A DNA stretch of 64,000 bases. It comes from an uncultured Maribacter sp. (lineage in GTDB: Bacteria; Bacteroidota; Bacteroidia; Flavobacteriales; Flavobacteriaceae). A program made the translations under genes and the position numbers. Below the pieces are notes generated by a model. It did no database searches. It was not told the origin of the DNA and saw nothing but the letters and a program-made list of their open reading frames with translations. Below, piece after piece: positions 15,305-23,116 of this stretch (positions within the stretch are counted from its first letter, which is position 1; each line of letters starts with the position of its first letter). The stretch covers positions 124,001 to 188,000 of the forward strand of contig NZ_CANMDU010000005.1 of NCBI RefSeq assembly GCF_947496775.1, read 5' to 3'.

Positions 15305-16480
15305 ATGAAAACTAGTAGATATTATTACATTGATTCATTAAGAGTAATAGCTATTTTAATGATGTTTGTTTACCACGTTTTTATGGTTTTTGTAGCTGAA
15401 TGGAACTGGCATATCAAAAATGCAGAAACAAGCAATATGCTATTAGAAATTAACTATTGGATGGCATTTTTTAGAATGCCTTTACTTTTCTTTATTTCTG
15501 GATATATTTCTTACATTCTTATGCAACGCTTGCACTGGAAAGAATTCACTATCCAAAGATTTATACGTTTAATAATCCCTACGATTATTTGGACATTCAT
15601 TCTTGTCGCTCCTCAAATATATTTTGAACGAAAATTAGAAGGAATTGACCAAAATTATATTGAATTTTATCAATCATTTTTAGAATTTAAATGGTGGCCA
15701 AACGGAAATTTTCATTGGTTACATTTATGGTTTATTCCTTATTTATTTTGTTATAACATATTATCTATTCCACTATTTTACGCTTTGCAAAAGAAGAATA
15801 AGCTTATACTAGCTCTAAACACTTTTTTTAAAAAGCCTAATTCAATATTTGTTTTCGTTTTTGTCGCAATACTTCCTTATACATTTTTATCAGTCCATTA
15901 TAAAACTACTCACGATTTGATAAATGATATAGCAAGACATTCCTTTTTTATATTCTTTATTATTGCTGGATTACTATTCTGTAGATTTCAACAAGTAATG
16001 GGAATACTTAAAGACAAACGACGTTTGTTTTTAAAGTTTGCTTTTTTCTCTATTGTTATAATAAATGTTTTGAGATGGAATGGTTGGGAGCCTTTTGACA
16101 TTTGGGTGAATTGGATTGAGAAACCACAAACCTATCTTTTTATTGGTCTTCTAAATTTTAACTCTTGGATGTGGGTGTTTTCAAGTTTAGGGTATGGAAA
16201 AAGGTATTTTAATAAAAATAATAAATTGCTCAATTATATGAATACAGCAGTATATCCTTTTTATATTTTACATCAAACTGTAATTGTTATTTTAGCATAT
16301 TATGTTGTTCAAACGAAAGATGAAATTTCATTGAAAATTTTGTTTTTAATATTTGTTTGCTTTTTTATCATCATCATAATCTACCATCTATTCATAAGCC
16401 CCTATAATGCTATGAGATTTATATTCGGAATGAAAAGAAAGGAAGAAAAAGCACTAAAAGACAACAAAGAACTGAAGTAA
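15305..16480 (+). CDS. Acyltransferase-3 family membrane protein
   Basis: 391 residues. Integral membrane O-acyltransferase of the acyl_transf_3 (OpgC/NolL-like) type, which transfers acyl groups to envelope glycans or lipids. YYIDSLRVIAILMMFVYH at the N-terminus contains the characteristic RxxA and conserved His, and FFRMPLLFFISGY with QRFIRLIIP is the second family signature. About ten transmembrane segments follow, ending in a basic tail. It is probably regulated by the upstream LytTR protein; the acceptor substrate is unknown. A terminator-like hairpin follows at 16486. Confidence 0.9.
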   Translation: MKTSRYYYIDSLRVIAILMMFVYHVFMVFVAEWNWHIKNAETSNMLLEINYWMAFFRMPLLFFISGYISYILMQRLHWKEFTIQRFIRLIIPTIIWTFILVAPQIYFERKLEGIDQNYIEFYQSFLEFKWWPNGNFHWLHLWFIPYLFCYNILSIPLFYALQKKNKLILALNTFFKKPNSIFVFVFVAILPYTFLSVHYKTTHDLINDIARHSFFIFFIIAGLLFCRFQQVMGILKDKRRLFLKFAFFSIVIINVLRWNGWEPFDIWVNWIEKPQTYLFIGLLNFNSWMWVFSSLGYGKRYFNKNNKLLNYMNTAVYPFYILHQTVIVILAYYVVQTKDEISLKILFLIFVCFFIIIIIYHLFISPYNAMRFIFGMKRKEEKALKDNKELK

Positions 16481-16485
16481 AAAAC

Positions 16486-16520
16486 AAAGGGCATTTTATG
16501 TTAATCCAAATACCCTTTTT
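16486..16520 (+). terminator. Rho-independent terminator after the acyltransferase gene
   Basis: AAAGGGCATTT (16486-16496) pairs with AAATACCCTTT (16508-16518) with one mismatch, followed by T residues, 5 bases after the stop codon. Confidence 0.65.
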
Positions 16521-16586
16521 CTATTTACGAAGCCGTTAAATCTTCTAAATTTTGCTTTAGAACAAAAAAAATAAAACAATTAAGTA

Positions 16587-17147
16587 ATGCAAAAAATAAT
16601 TTATTACGTAGCTATATCTCTTGATGGATATATTGCAGGAGCCAATGATGATATAAGTAAGTTCGTTCCTACTGGGAAAGGAGTAGAAAAATACTTATCT
16701 GATTTACTAGATTTCGAAACGGTGATAATGGGACGCAGAACATATGAATTTGGTTATAAATTTGGGTTGGTTCCTGGGCAACCGGCATATCCGCATATGG
16801 AACACCACATTTTTTCAGAAACACTTAAAATTGAGAATCTTGCCGAAAACGTCCGAATTGAAAAAAAATCGATTCTAAGAATAAAAGAAATCAAAGAAAA
16901 ATCTAAAACAGACATTTACCTCTGTGGTGGCGGACAATTTGCTGGTTGGCTTCTTGACCATGGATTAATCGACCAGTTGAAACTGAAACTAAATCCGATA
17001 ATACTTGGAAATGGAATTCCTCTTTTTGGGAATTCTAAGACTTCATTAGTTGGAAAATTGATTGAAAAAGAATCATTTGATGATGGACTTGAAATCCTAA
17101 CCTACGACCTGAAAAAAAACACTAAGCCCAACAATGCTAAAGATTAA
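16587..17147 (+). CDS. Dihydrofolate reductase / RibD C-terminal family protein
   Basis: 186 residues. The N-terminus MQKIIYYVAISLDGYIAG is the signature of the RibD_C/DHFR-like family (YyaP/YwjB type). VIMGRRTYEFGYKFG and DIYLCGGGQFAGWLLDHGLIDQL (about residues 110-132) form the NADPH-binding part of the fold. These proteins are predicted NADPH-dependent reductases whose substrates are mostly unknown; it is not a proven DHFR. The last codons (CCCAACAATGCTAAAGAT) look like the left arm of a cassette boundary, so the unit resembles the other single-gene cassettes. Confidence 0.9.
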   Translation: MQKIIYYVAISLDGYIAGANDDISKFVPTGKGVEKYLSDLLDFETVIMGRRTYEFGYKFGLVPGQPAYPHMEHHIFSETLKIENLAENVRIEKKSILRIKEIKEKSKTDIYLCGGGQFAGWLLDHGLIDQLKLKLNPIILGNGIPLFGNSKTSLVGKLIEKESFDDGLEILTYDLKKNTKPNNAKD

Positions 17148-17578
17148 TAGGAACTTCGAGTCTAAATTGGATTTAGAATCCAAAATCATTGGACTAAAAT
17201 TGTAGGAACAAATGATTACTCAACTAAATTGATGACTAATTCCCTTCAAAATACTATCGCAGGAGGAGCTGACAGAAATTTTGCCACCGTCTGGTGTGTT
17301 TTACATTCAAATGGGCAATCCTAGATAAAGCCATACCCCTTATGACAGAAAGAACCGCCAAACTGGGGAAAATGGAATAAGAATTATTGAAATACTATTA
17401 CTGACAATTACTAACCACCGTTACAATAGAACGGACTCTGTCCGTATCCAATAGGTATTGCTAAATTTAGTGCCAAACCAAAAATTATTACTAACTTTCC
17501 TGTAACTAATGGTTATACCGAACCGCAATGGGCAATTAATTCAAATCCCCTGCATGAATTAATCAAAATAAATAATTC
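17148..17578 (+). other. 431-bp stretch with gene remnants and a possible degraded boundary site
   Basis: No intact gene. Three short coding-like fragments occur in different frames: AGGADRNFATVWCVLHSNG (about 17258-17320), KAIPLMTERTAKLGKME (about 17329-17380) ending in a stop, and GIAKFSAKPKIITNFPVTNG (about 17451-17512) running open to the next start. None was recognised with confidence. ACTAACCACCGTTACAATAG at 17410-17429 resembles the right arm of site C (ACTAACCACTTAGTCC then AACCGTTG). A small perfect hairpin ACGGAC-TCT-GTCCGT follows at about 17431. It is best read as a decayed cassette or cassettes. Confidence 0.35.
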
Positions 17579-19750
17579 ATGGATAAGAAAAAAAACAAGA
17601 TCACACGACGAAAGTTTGTAAACTTAGGAGCCAAAAGCTACGCCAGTCTTCATTTGGCTTCCGTTCTTCCTAGTTCAATGCTTGGCTCTGCAGGTAATAG
17701 TTTTATCGAAACATCAACTTTTCATGGTGTTTGTTATCATGATTGTCCCGATTCATGCAGTTGGAAGGTTGAAGTACAAGATGACAAAGTCATTTCTTTT
17801 GTTGGAGACAAAGCCAACCCTTTTACAGCAGGTAAATTGTGTGGTAAAATGGAAACTTTCCCTGATGATATTACATATCACCCTGACAGATTATTAACAC
17901 CTATGAAGCGAGTTGGTAAAAAAGGCGAGGGTAAATTTGAAGCCATTAGCTGGGAACAGGCCATAAAGGAAGTGGGAGATCAACTCAAAGAAACAATTGC
18001 CCAGCATGGCAGCGAGTCTGTTCTTTCCCACGGATACATGGGAACTCAGAGCCAGGTACAAAAGTACGTGATGAGTAGCCGCTTTTTTTCCAGAATGGAA
18101 GCTTCAGATATTGCGCATACAATTTGTGGAGGTGCTGTAATACCAGCAAACTTTCAAGTGAATGGTACAGCAATGGGTGTGCTACCAGAAGATATGGTTC
18201 ATAGCCGATACATTATACTTTGGGGCACCAACACTAAAAACTCTAATGTTCATCAATGGCCTTACGCTTTAAAAGCAAGGGAAGCTGGGGCAAAAATTAT
18301 TGTCATAGACCCTTTTGTTTCTGCAACTGCTAAAGAGGCCGACTGGCACATTCAACTACTACCTGGTACAGATGTTGCATTGGCTCTGGGAATGATGAAT
18401 GTTATAATTAATGAAGGTTTAGTAGATCAAGATTATATTGACAATTACACCTCTGGTTATAAAGATTTAAAAGAACATATCAAATCATATGACCCTAAAA
18501 GGGTTTCAAATATCTGCGGTCTACCGGGTGAGGACATTATTCAATTAGCTAAGGAGTATGCCAGTGGTGACCCCTCTTTGATTCGTATTCTGGTTGGAAT
18601 TGAACATAATTACAACGGTGGGGATGGCACTAGAGCGGTCGCTATACTGCCATCGCTAACCGGAGCATGGCGCAAACTAGGTGGCGGATTAATGCACTTG
18701 ACTTTTGAGATGGGCGGTCGTGCCCTCAACTGGGAGCGATTAAGTTATCATAATCAAATGCCAACACAAACAAAACGCACCCTTAATATGGTTCAAATAG
18801 GACAACTTCTTAATAATCCAGACCTTAATCCAGTCATCAAATCTATTTTTATTTTCAACTCAAACCCGATGGTAACGACACCCAATGCGAACTTAACAAA
18901 AAAAGGGCTGGAGCGAGAAGACCTTCTTACAGTTGTATTGGAGCATTTCATGACCGAGACTGCCAAATATGCGGATTATGTTTTCCCAGCCACAACCCAG
19001 CTTGAACATTGGGACATTGGAGATTCTTGGGGGCAAGTCTATATCAATATCAATCAACCTGCTATTACTCCGTTGGGAGAAGCCAAACCAAACAGCGAAT
19101 TTTTTCGCCTTATGGCCAAAGAAATGGGGTATACCGACGATTGCTTTATTGAAACCGATAAAGAACTAGTAAAGTCGGCCTTCGATTCTGATCACCCCTA
19201 CCTAGAAGGAATTGATTTTGACTACATGCAGAAAAATGGCTGGGCCCGATATAAAATTCCAGAGCCATTTTTACCACACGCAGAAGGCAATTTCGGTACA
19301 GCTAGCGGTAAATGTGAATTTGTTAGTAAAAATAATGGTCTACCATCCTACAAAGAAGTTCCCTATTCGGAGAAGGAAAAAGCCAATTACACTTTACAAC
19401 TTTTGACGATAAAGAATACAAAAGGATTTCATAATTCTTCGCATGCTAATGTTAAGCATCTCCGACAAAACGAAGGTAAACCTTGGCTAGATATACATCC
19501 GGAAGATGCTAGCTCAAGGGGCATACGAAATGGAGATGAATTAGTGGTGTTCAATCAACGCGGTAAAGTTATCCTTGAAGCGAAAATCTCTGACCGTATT
19601 AGGCCAGGTGTGGTATGTATGCCACACGGTTTTTGGCCTTCATTAATCAAAGGGGGGCAGGCATCTAACAACCTGACAAATGACCTATTGACGGATATAG
19701 GAGGTGGAGCCGCACTCCAAGACTGTCGTGTCCAAGTAGCAAAAACATGA
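17579..19750 (+). CDS. Tat-exported molybdopterin oxidoreductase (DMSO reductase family)
   Basis: 723 residues. The N-terminus contains the twin-arginine motif ITRRKFVNLGAKS followed by a weakly hydrophobic stretch, so the enzyme is probably exported folded. CYHDCPDSCSW (about residues 52-62) with GKLCGK about 30 residues later is the four-cysteine [4Fe-4S] motif of bis-MGD enzymes. AHTICGGAV (about residues 180-188) is a candidate site for the molybdenum cysteine ligand. The C-terminal molydop_binding domain contains WLDIHPEDASSRGIRNGDEL. No electron-transfer subunit, membrane anchor or cofactor gene is adjacent, so the partner and substrate (S- or N-oxide, thiosulfate, polysulfide) cannot be told. 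It is clearly more GC-rich than its neighbours and lies between boundary sites, suggesting transfer. Confidence 0.9.
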   Translation: MDKKKNKITRRKFVNLGAKSYASLHLASVLPSSMLGSAGNSFIETSTFHGVCYHDCPDSCSWKVEVQDDKVISFVGDKANPFTAGKLCGKMETFPDDITYHPDRLLTPMKRVGKKGEGKFEAISWEQAIKEVGDQLKETIAQHGSESVLSHGYMGTQSQVQKYVMSSRFFSRMEASDIAHTICGGAVIPANFQVNGTAMGVLPEDMVHSRYIILWGTNTKNSNVHQWPYALKAREAGAKIIVIDPFVSATAKEADWHIQLLPGTDVALALGMMNVIINEGLVDQDYIDNYTSGYKDLKEHIKSYDPKRVSNICGLPGEDIIQLAKEYASGDPSLIRILVGIEHNYNGGDGTRAVAILPSLTGAWRKLGGGLMHLTFEMGGRALNWERLSYHNQMPTQTKRTLNMVQIGQLLNNPDLNPVIKSIFIFNSNPMVTTPNANLTKKGLEREDLLTVVLEHFMTETAKYADYVFPATTQLEHWDIGDSWGQVYININQPAITPLGEAKPNSEFFRLMAKEMGYTDDCFIETDKELVKSAFDSDHPYLEGIDFDYMQKNGWARYKIPEPFLPHAEGNFGTASGKCEFVSKNNGLPSYKEVPYSEKEKANYTLQLLTIKNTKGFHNSSHANVKHLRQNEGKPWLDIHPEDASSRGIRNGDELVVFNQRGKVILEAKISDRIRPGVVCMPHGFWPSLIKGGQASNNLTNDLLTDIGGGAALQDCRVQVAKT

Positions 19751-19770
19751 ATTCAAATTTAGTACATAAA

Positions 19771-19860
19771 GCCCATAACAATACCCAAATTCATTACCGG
19801 CGGATTTCCTAAACGGAAATCACGCGCAAAAAGCTAACTTTGGGTTCAGCCACATTGTCC
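19771..19860 (+). repeat. Cassette boundary site D (attC-like)
   Basis: The left arm GCCCATAACAATACCCAAA (19771-19789) pairs imperfectly with the right arm TTTGGGTTCAGCCACATTGT (19839-19858): ACCCAAA with TTTGGGT and ACAAT with ATTGT. A perfect inner hairpin GATTTCC-TAAAC-GGAAATC lies at 19803-19821, followed by ACGCGCAAAAAGCTAACTTT. This resembles site B, which has an inner GAAAATCC/GGATTTTC hairpin and then ACGCGTACTTGCTAAGTT. The site starts 20 bases after the molybdoenzyme stop and ends 70 bases before the next ATG. Confidence 0.5.
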
Positions 19861-19929
19861 TTTGAACAAATTACGGCAATCAAACTTTGTCCAACCGTTC
19901 AAGGGTACTCTAAGAAACAAATTCAGTTA

Positions 19930-20742
19930 ATGAAATATCAGACTTATAAACCAAATAAAAACTTGGAATCCATAGTCAAATTTTATTGGACTCTGGAAGT
20001 TCCGTTTGACTCACAAAATCAGAAACAAAAAATTGTACCTGATGGTTGTATTGAAATGACCTTTAACTTCAAGGATAAGATTAAGCGTTACGTATCCGAA
20101 AATGACTTTATTGTACACCCAAATGTCATGATAATGGGACAAAGAACAGAATCTTACTACATAGAACCTTTGGGAGATGTTGATTCATTTGCTATTTGTT
20201 TTTACCCATACGGGTTTGCTAATTTTGTATCTACTTCTCTGGAGAAATTAGTTAATACAGAAACACCAATTGAAAATTTGTTCGGAGAAATACTGGCAAA
20301 AAAACTAGAACAGAAAATCTTCCAAGCAACAAGTACACAAGAACGTATTGAAATCATTGAAGCATTTCTTTTAGATAGACTTAATCAGAACACAACTATC
20401 GAAAATTTAGTTAAAACAACCGTAAATTCTCTTCTAGCAACCAACGGGAGTAGCTCAATAAATAAAATATTGAAGAACGATTTATCTAAAAGAAGAAAAC
20501 TTGAAAGAGATTTTAGAAAACAGATAGGTATTAGTCCAAAACAATTAGCTAAGGTTTTGCGGTTGCAAACAGCTTTAAAAATGCTACTTGATGAGAAAGA
20601 AAGCCTAACAAATATTGCCTATGAAAGTCAGTATTTTGACCAAGCACATTTTATTAAAGACTTTAAAGAATTCATCGGAACAACTCCGAAAGAGTTTTTA
20701 GGAAACGAAAACATGGCCCTTTCCACCCTTTTCTACAAATAG
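19930..20742 (+). CDS. AraC family transcriptional regulator (DUF6597-type sensor)
   Basis: 270 residues from ATG 19930 (MKYQTYKPNKNLESIVKFYW), the usual start of this subfamily; the frame is open back to 19840 but that part is boundary-site sequence. The N-terminal domain shows IVPDGCIEMTFNFKD and GQRTESYYIEPLGDVDSFAICFYPYG, typical of AraC proteins with a DUF6597 sensor. The C-terminal HTH_18 domain (about residues 170-260) contains SKRRKLERDFRKQIGISPKQ and LTNIAYESQYFDQAHFIKDF. The target is unknown; the downstream VOC protein at 20823 is a plausible partner because this pairing is frequent. Confidence 0.88.
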   Translation: MKYQTYKPNKNLESIVKFYWTLEVPFDSQNQKQKIVPDGCIEMTFNFKDKIKRYVSENDFIVHPNVMIMGQRTESYYIEPLGDVDSFAICFYPYGFANFVSTSLEKLVNTETPIENLFGEILAKKLEQKIFQATSTQERIEIIEAFLLDRLNQNTTIENLVKTTVNSLLATNGSSSINKILKNDLSKRRKLERDFRKQIGISPKQLAKVLRLQTALKMLLDEKESLTNIAYESQYFDQAHFIKDFKEFIGTTPKEFLGNENMALSTLFYK

Positions 20743-20822
20743 CATTTATTGTCGCATTTTTACAATTTTAATATACCTATTCAAAATAACTTTGTTGCGA
20801 TAATTATATAATCCTAAGATAA

Positions 20823-21317
20823 ATGAAAAGAATATTTTTAAGTGTTTCCATTCTGTTTGCTATTTGTTTTGTTACATGTAAAAAACAAAACAAACCCGAT
20901 TCTAAAACAGAAAAACAAGGTTTAGCTATAGAAAAAAATATTAATACTATGAATAGTTACATATCCCTTTTTGAAATACCGGCAACAGATATTGCAAGAG
21001 CCATCACTTTTTATCAAGCAATTTTGAATATTAAAATTCAAAAAATGGAAATGCCAGGAATGGAAATGGGAATATTTCCTTATGAAAATCAAACGGTTAC
21101 TGGGGTGATAATGAAAGGAGAGGGTTTTAAACCATCTGCTGATGGTGTAACCATTTATCTCAATGGCGGAAACAACCTCCAAACGATACTTGACAAAGTT
21201 GAAGTTAATGGAGGTAAAATTATTGTTCCTAAAACTGCTCACGCTGATGAAAGTGGTTTTTTTGCTTTGTTTATAGATACAGAGGGAAATAGGCTTGGTC
21301 TTAATTCTGCAAACTAA
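20823..21317 (+). CDS. VOC-fold (glyoxalase/bleomycin-resistance-like) lipoprotein
   Basis: 164 residues. The C-terminal 120 residues are a VOC domain (MNSYISLFEIPATDIARAITFYQ, with the last part FALFIDTEGNRLGLNS). Most relatives begin at that internal Met (20949), but here the frame is preceded by a lipoprotein-type signal peptide, MKRIFLSVSILFAICFVTCKK, with the lipobox ending FVTC. The domain would then sit on the outside of the inner membrane or in the outer membrane. Either start is possible; the strong upstream signal argues for the longer form. Typical substrates are small metal-bound metabolites, not identified here. Confidence 0.8.
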   Translation: MKRIFLSVSILFAICFVTCKKQNKPDSKTEKQGLAIEKNINTMNSYISLFEIPATDIARAITFYQAILNIKIQKMEMPGMEMGIFPYENQTVTGVIMKGEGFKPSADGVTIYLNGGNNLQTILDKVEVNGGKIIVPKTAHADESGFFALFIDTEGNRLGLNSAN

Positions 21318-21345
21318 AAGTGATAAAGCAACCGCTCAGCAATGT

Positions 21346-21784
21346 GTAAAAGCTTTAACTGGTTTAGGTAAACATAAAGTAACAACTGCGGGTCGTTCTA
21401 TGGATAATTGTAATTATTCAGTACTACAATGAGTAAAATGATGGGGCAAATCAATGTTGTTCGCAGCTGTCAAGAATACATCGCAGATAATGGTTCTTTT
21501 AGCATAATTACTGGTATTTTAAATATAAAACCTATTCCAATTGCTATAGCAGATGACGCAATAAGCCGTGCCATTGACACTATTGTTAAATGTGTAGCCC
21601 TGGAAATGCTACGTGGTATTCGAATTAATTCTATCAACCCAAAGGTTTTGGAAGAAGCTTGGGATATTTATGGCGAGATGATGCCATGTTTTAATCCTGT
21701 ACCGGGAGCTTTAGTTGGTAAAGCTTTTGAACGCTCGGTTGATGATTTTATAAGGGGCAAGTAGTTTTTGTCGATGCCTATTAA
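21346..21784 (+). pseudogene. Decayed short-chain dehydrogenase (SDR) gene
   Basis: Fragments of one SDR protein are found in order. ALTGLGKHKVTTAGRSM (about 21352-21402) resembles the first beta-alpha-beta part but lacks the leading glycine motif and ends at a TGA. After a missing middle section, SKMMGQINVVR and DNGSFSIITGI continue (open 21429-21764) with ALEMLRGIRINSINPKVLEE and FNPVPGALVGKAFERSVDDF. The frame then stops early, but shifting one frame gives GQVVFVDAY and a stop at 21782-21784, the expected C-terminus. One internal deletion and one terminal frameshift make it non-functional. The SDR assignment rests on the MGQINLVR/GSFTLITGIL pattern. Confidence 0.6.
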
Positions 21785-21999
21785 ACAAACATTTTATTAT
21801 CTCTTCTATTTTAATATAGCTCAATCAATGATTCAGATATAGTAGTCTGAATCATTAATAAGCCATATCCTTTAGAAAGCAATTTTATTATCTAAAAATT
21901 GCTTCACACAAATACTTTTTATCATTCCGCCACAGCATTACGATATTGCAATACTAAATAGGCAAACTCGGCAGAAAACCTCGCGAAAACCGTATTTAT
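21785..21999. other. Intergenic stretch without a gene
   Basis: First part of a 550-bp gap (21785-22334). I see no coding sequence. An imperfect inverted repeat AATGATTCAGATATAGTAG/GAATCATT lies near 21830-21860 and could be a weak terminator for the decayed SDR gene. A dispersed repeat follows at 22000. Confidence 0.4.
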
Positions 22000-22096
22000 T
22001 TACTCGATAATCGAGATTTAAATGCTCCGACGCTTGCGTCGAAATCAATGCTAATTTTCCTTCTAATGCCTCGTGGGCTTGCCCCGAGGTTGTTTA
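22000..22096 (+). repeat. Dispersed ~95-bp repeat, copy 1
   Basis: Begins TTACTCGATAATCGAGATTT then AAATGCTC, and contains two hairpins: CGACGC-TT-GCGTCG (about 22029-22041) and CCTCG-TGGGCTTGCCC-CGAGG (about 22071-22091). Related copies occur at 48821 and 55557 in the same orientation. No coding capacity. This is the least decayed of the three as judged by hairpin integrity. Confidence 0.6.
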
Positions 22097-22285
22097 CTAT
22101 AATTTGTGGAATTCCATAGAGCTTCATTTCTATCTTAATAATTCAACATAGGAGTTGTCCAAAAAATAAAACTCTCATTTTATAAGTAACTCTTCCCCAT
22201 AGATAGCATAAAAACAAAGGGTATTGCTTCTTAATACTCCTTGGTTCTTTTACTGAAAATCCATATTAATTAAAAAAATATTTGC

Positions 22286-22328
22286 GTAACCAAATGATTA
22301 CACATATATTCGTAACCGACTAGTTACG
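22286..22328 (+). promoter_or_regulatory. Two inverted-repeat operators overlapping the arsR-like promoter
   Basis: GTAACCAAATGATTAC (22286-22301) and CGTAACCGACTAGTTACG (22311-22328) both have the form GTAA-N8-TTAC and are about 26 bases apart, placing them on the same face of the helix. Between and into the second lies TATATTCG (22305-22312), one mismatch from the TAnnTTTG box. Binding of the downstream ArsR-type repressor here would block transcription of its own operon, as is usual for the family. Confidence 0.6.
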
Positions 22329-22334
22329 TAAATT

Positions 22335-22661
22335 ATGAGAAGAGATGTTTTTCAAGCAATTGCAGATCCTATAAGAAGAGATATCATTGAATTACTAGCT
22401 ACCGAAACTTTAAGTATCAATGAAGTGGCTGAAAAGTTTGAAATCAGTAGACCAGCAATTTCTAAACACCTAAAAATATTAAACGAATGTGGTATAATCA
22501 GTTTTAACCAAAAAGGAAGAGAACGCTTATGTTTAATTCAACCGCAAAAACTTATCCCGGCTTTCTTGTGGATAAAACAATATAATACGTTGTGGAAAGA
22601 CAGAATAGATTCCTTTGAAAACTACCTTAATAAAATACAAATAAAAAAAGACAAAAAATGA
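22335..22661 (+). CDS. ArsR family winged-helix regulator
   Basis: 108 residues. Begins MRRDVFQAIADPIRRDIIEL, the hallmark of ArsR/SmtB-type regulators of the SdpR/YgaV-like group. The helix-turn-helix LSINEVAEKFEISRPAISKH is at about residues 26-45. No metal-binding cysteine cluster is present (ELVCVCD-type motif missing), so it is probably not an arsenic or metal sensor. Its stop overlaps the next start by four bases (ATGA), so it is translationally coupled with an SRPBCC protein, a very common pairing. Two inverted repeats just upstream are candidate autoregulatory operators. Confidence 0.92.
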   Translation: MRRDVFQAIADPIRRDIIELLATETLSINEVAEKFEISRPAISKHLKILNECGIISFNQKGRERLCLIQPQKLIPAFLWIKQYNTLWKDRIDSFENYLNKIQIKKDKK

Positions 22662-23113
22662 GCGATTTAGCTAGTAGAACATTAACTATTGAGAAAATTT
22701 TTAATGCGCCGATACAATTAGTTTGGGACGCTTGGACACAATCTGAACACATATTAAAGTGGTGGGCCCCAAATGGAATGGATATTAAAGTAATTCAACA
22801 TGATTTTAAAATAGGTGGAAAATGGAAATACGCTATGCCTATGCCAGACGGAAGTGAATTTATTTCTGAAGGAACATATAAAGAAATTGAAAAACTAAAA
22901 AAAATAATCACTTCTGCAGATTTTAAACCTATGACAGAAAATGTAGAACTACAAACTTACTTTGAGGCCGATGGAGATAAGACAAAATTTACTTTTAGTG
23001 TGGTTCACGAAACAGCTGCGTATTGCAAGCAACAAGAAGAAATGGGATTCTATAATGGTTGGGGGTCGGCCTTAAACAGATTAGAAAAAATAGTACATAC
23101 ACTAAATAAATAG
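22658..23113 (+). CDS. SRPBCC (AHSA1-like) family protein
   Basis: 151 residues. LTIEKIFNAPIQLVWDAWTQ and ILKWWAPNGM are the characteristic first strand-helix and WW motif of the AHSA1/START-like SRPBCC fold, a hydrophobic-ligand-binding cavity. FKIGGKWKYAMPMPDGSEF, and the final helix GFYNGWGSALNRLEKI complete the domain. It is encoded in one operon with the ArsR regulator, overlapping by four bases; such pairs are widespread and their ligand is generally unknown. Confidence 0.92.
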   Translation: MSDLASRTLTIEKIFNAPIQLVWDAWTQSEHILKWWAPNGMDIKVIQHDFKIGGKWKYAMPMPDGSEFISEGTYKEIEKLKKIITSADFKPMTENVELQTYFEADGDKTKFTFSVVHETAAYCKQQEEMGFYNGWGSALNRLEKIVHTLNK

Positions 23114-23116
23114 AAA

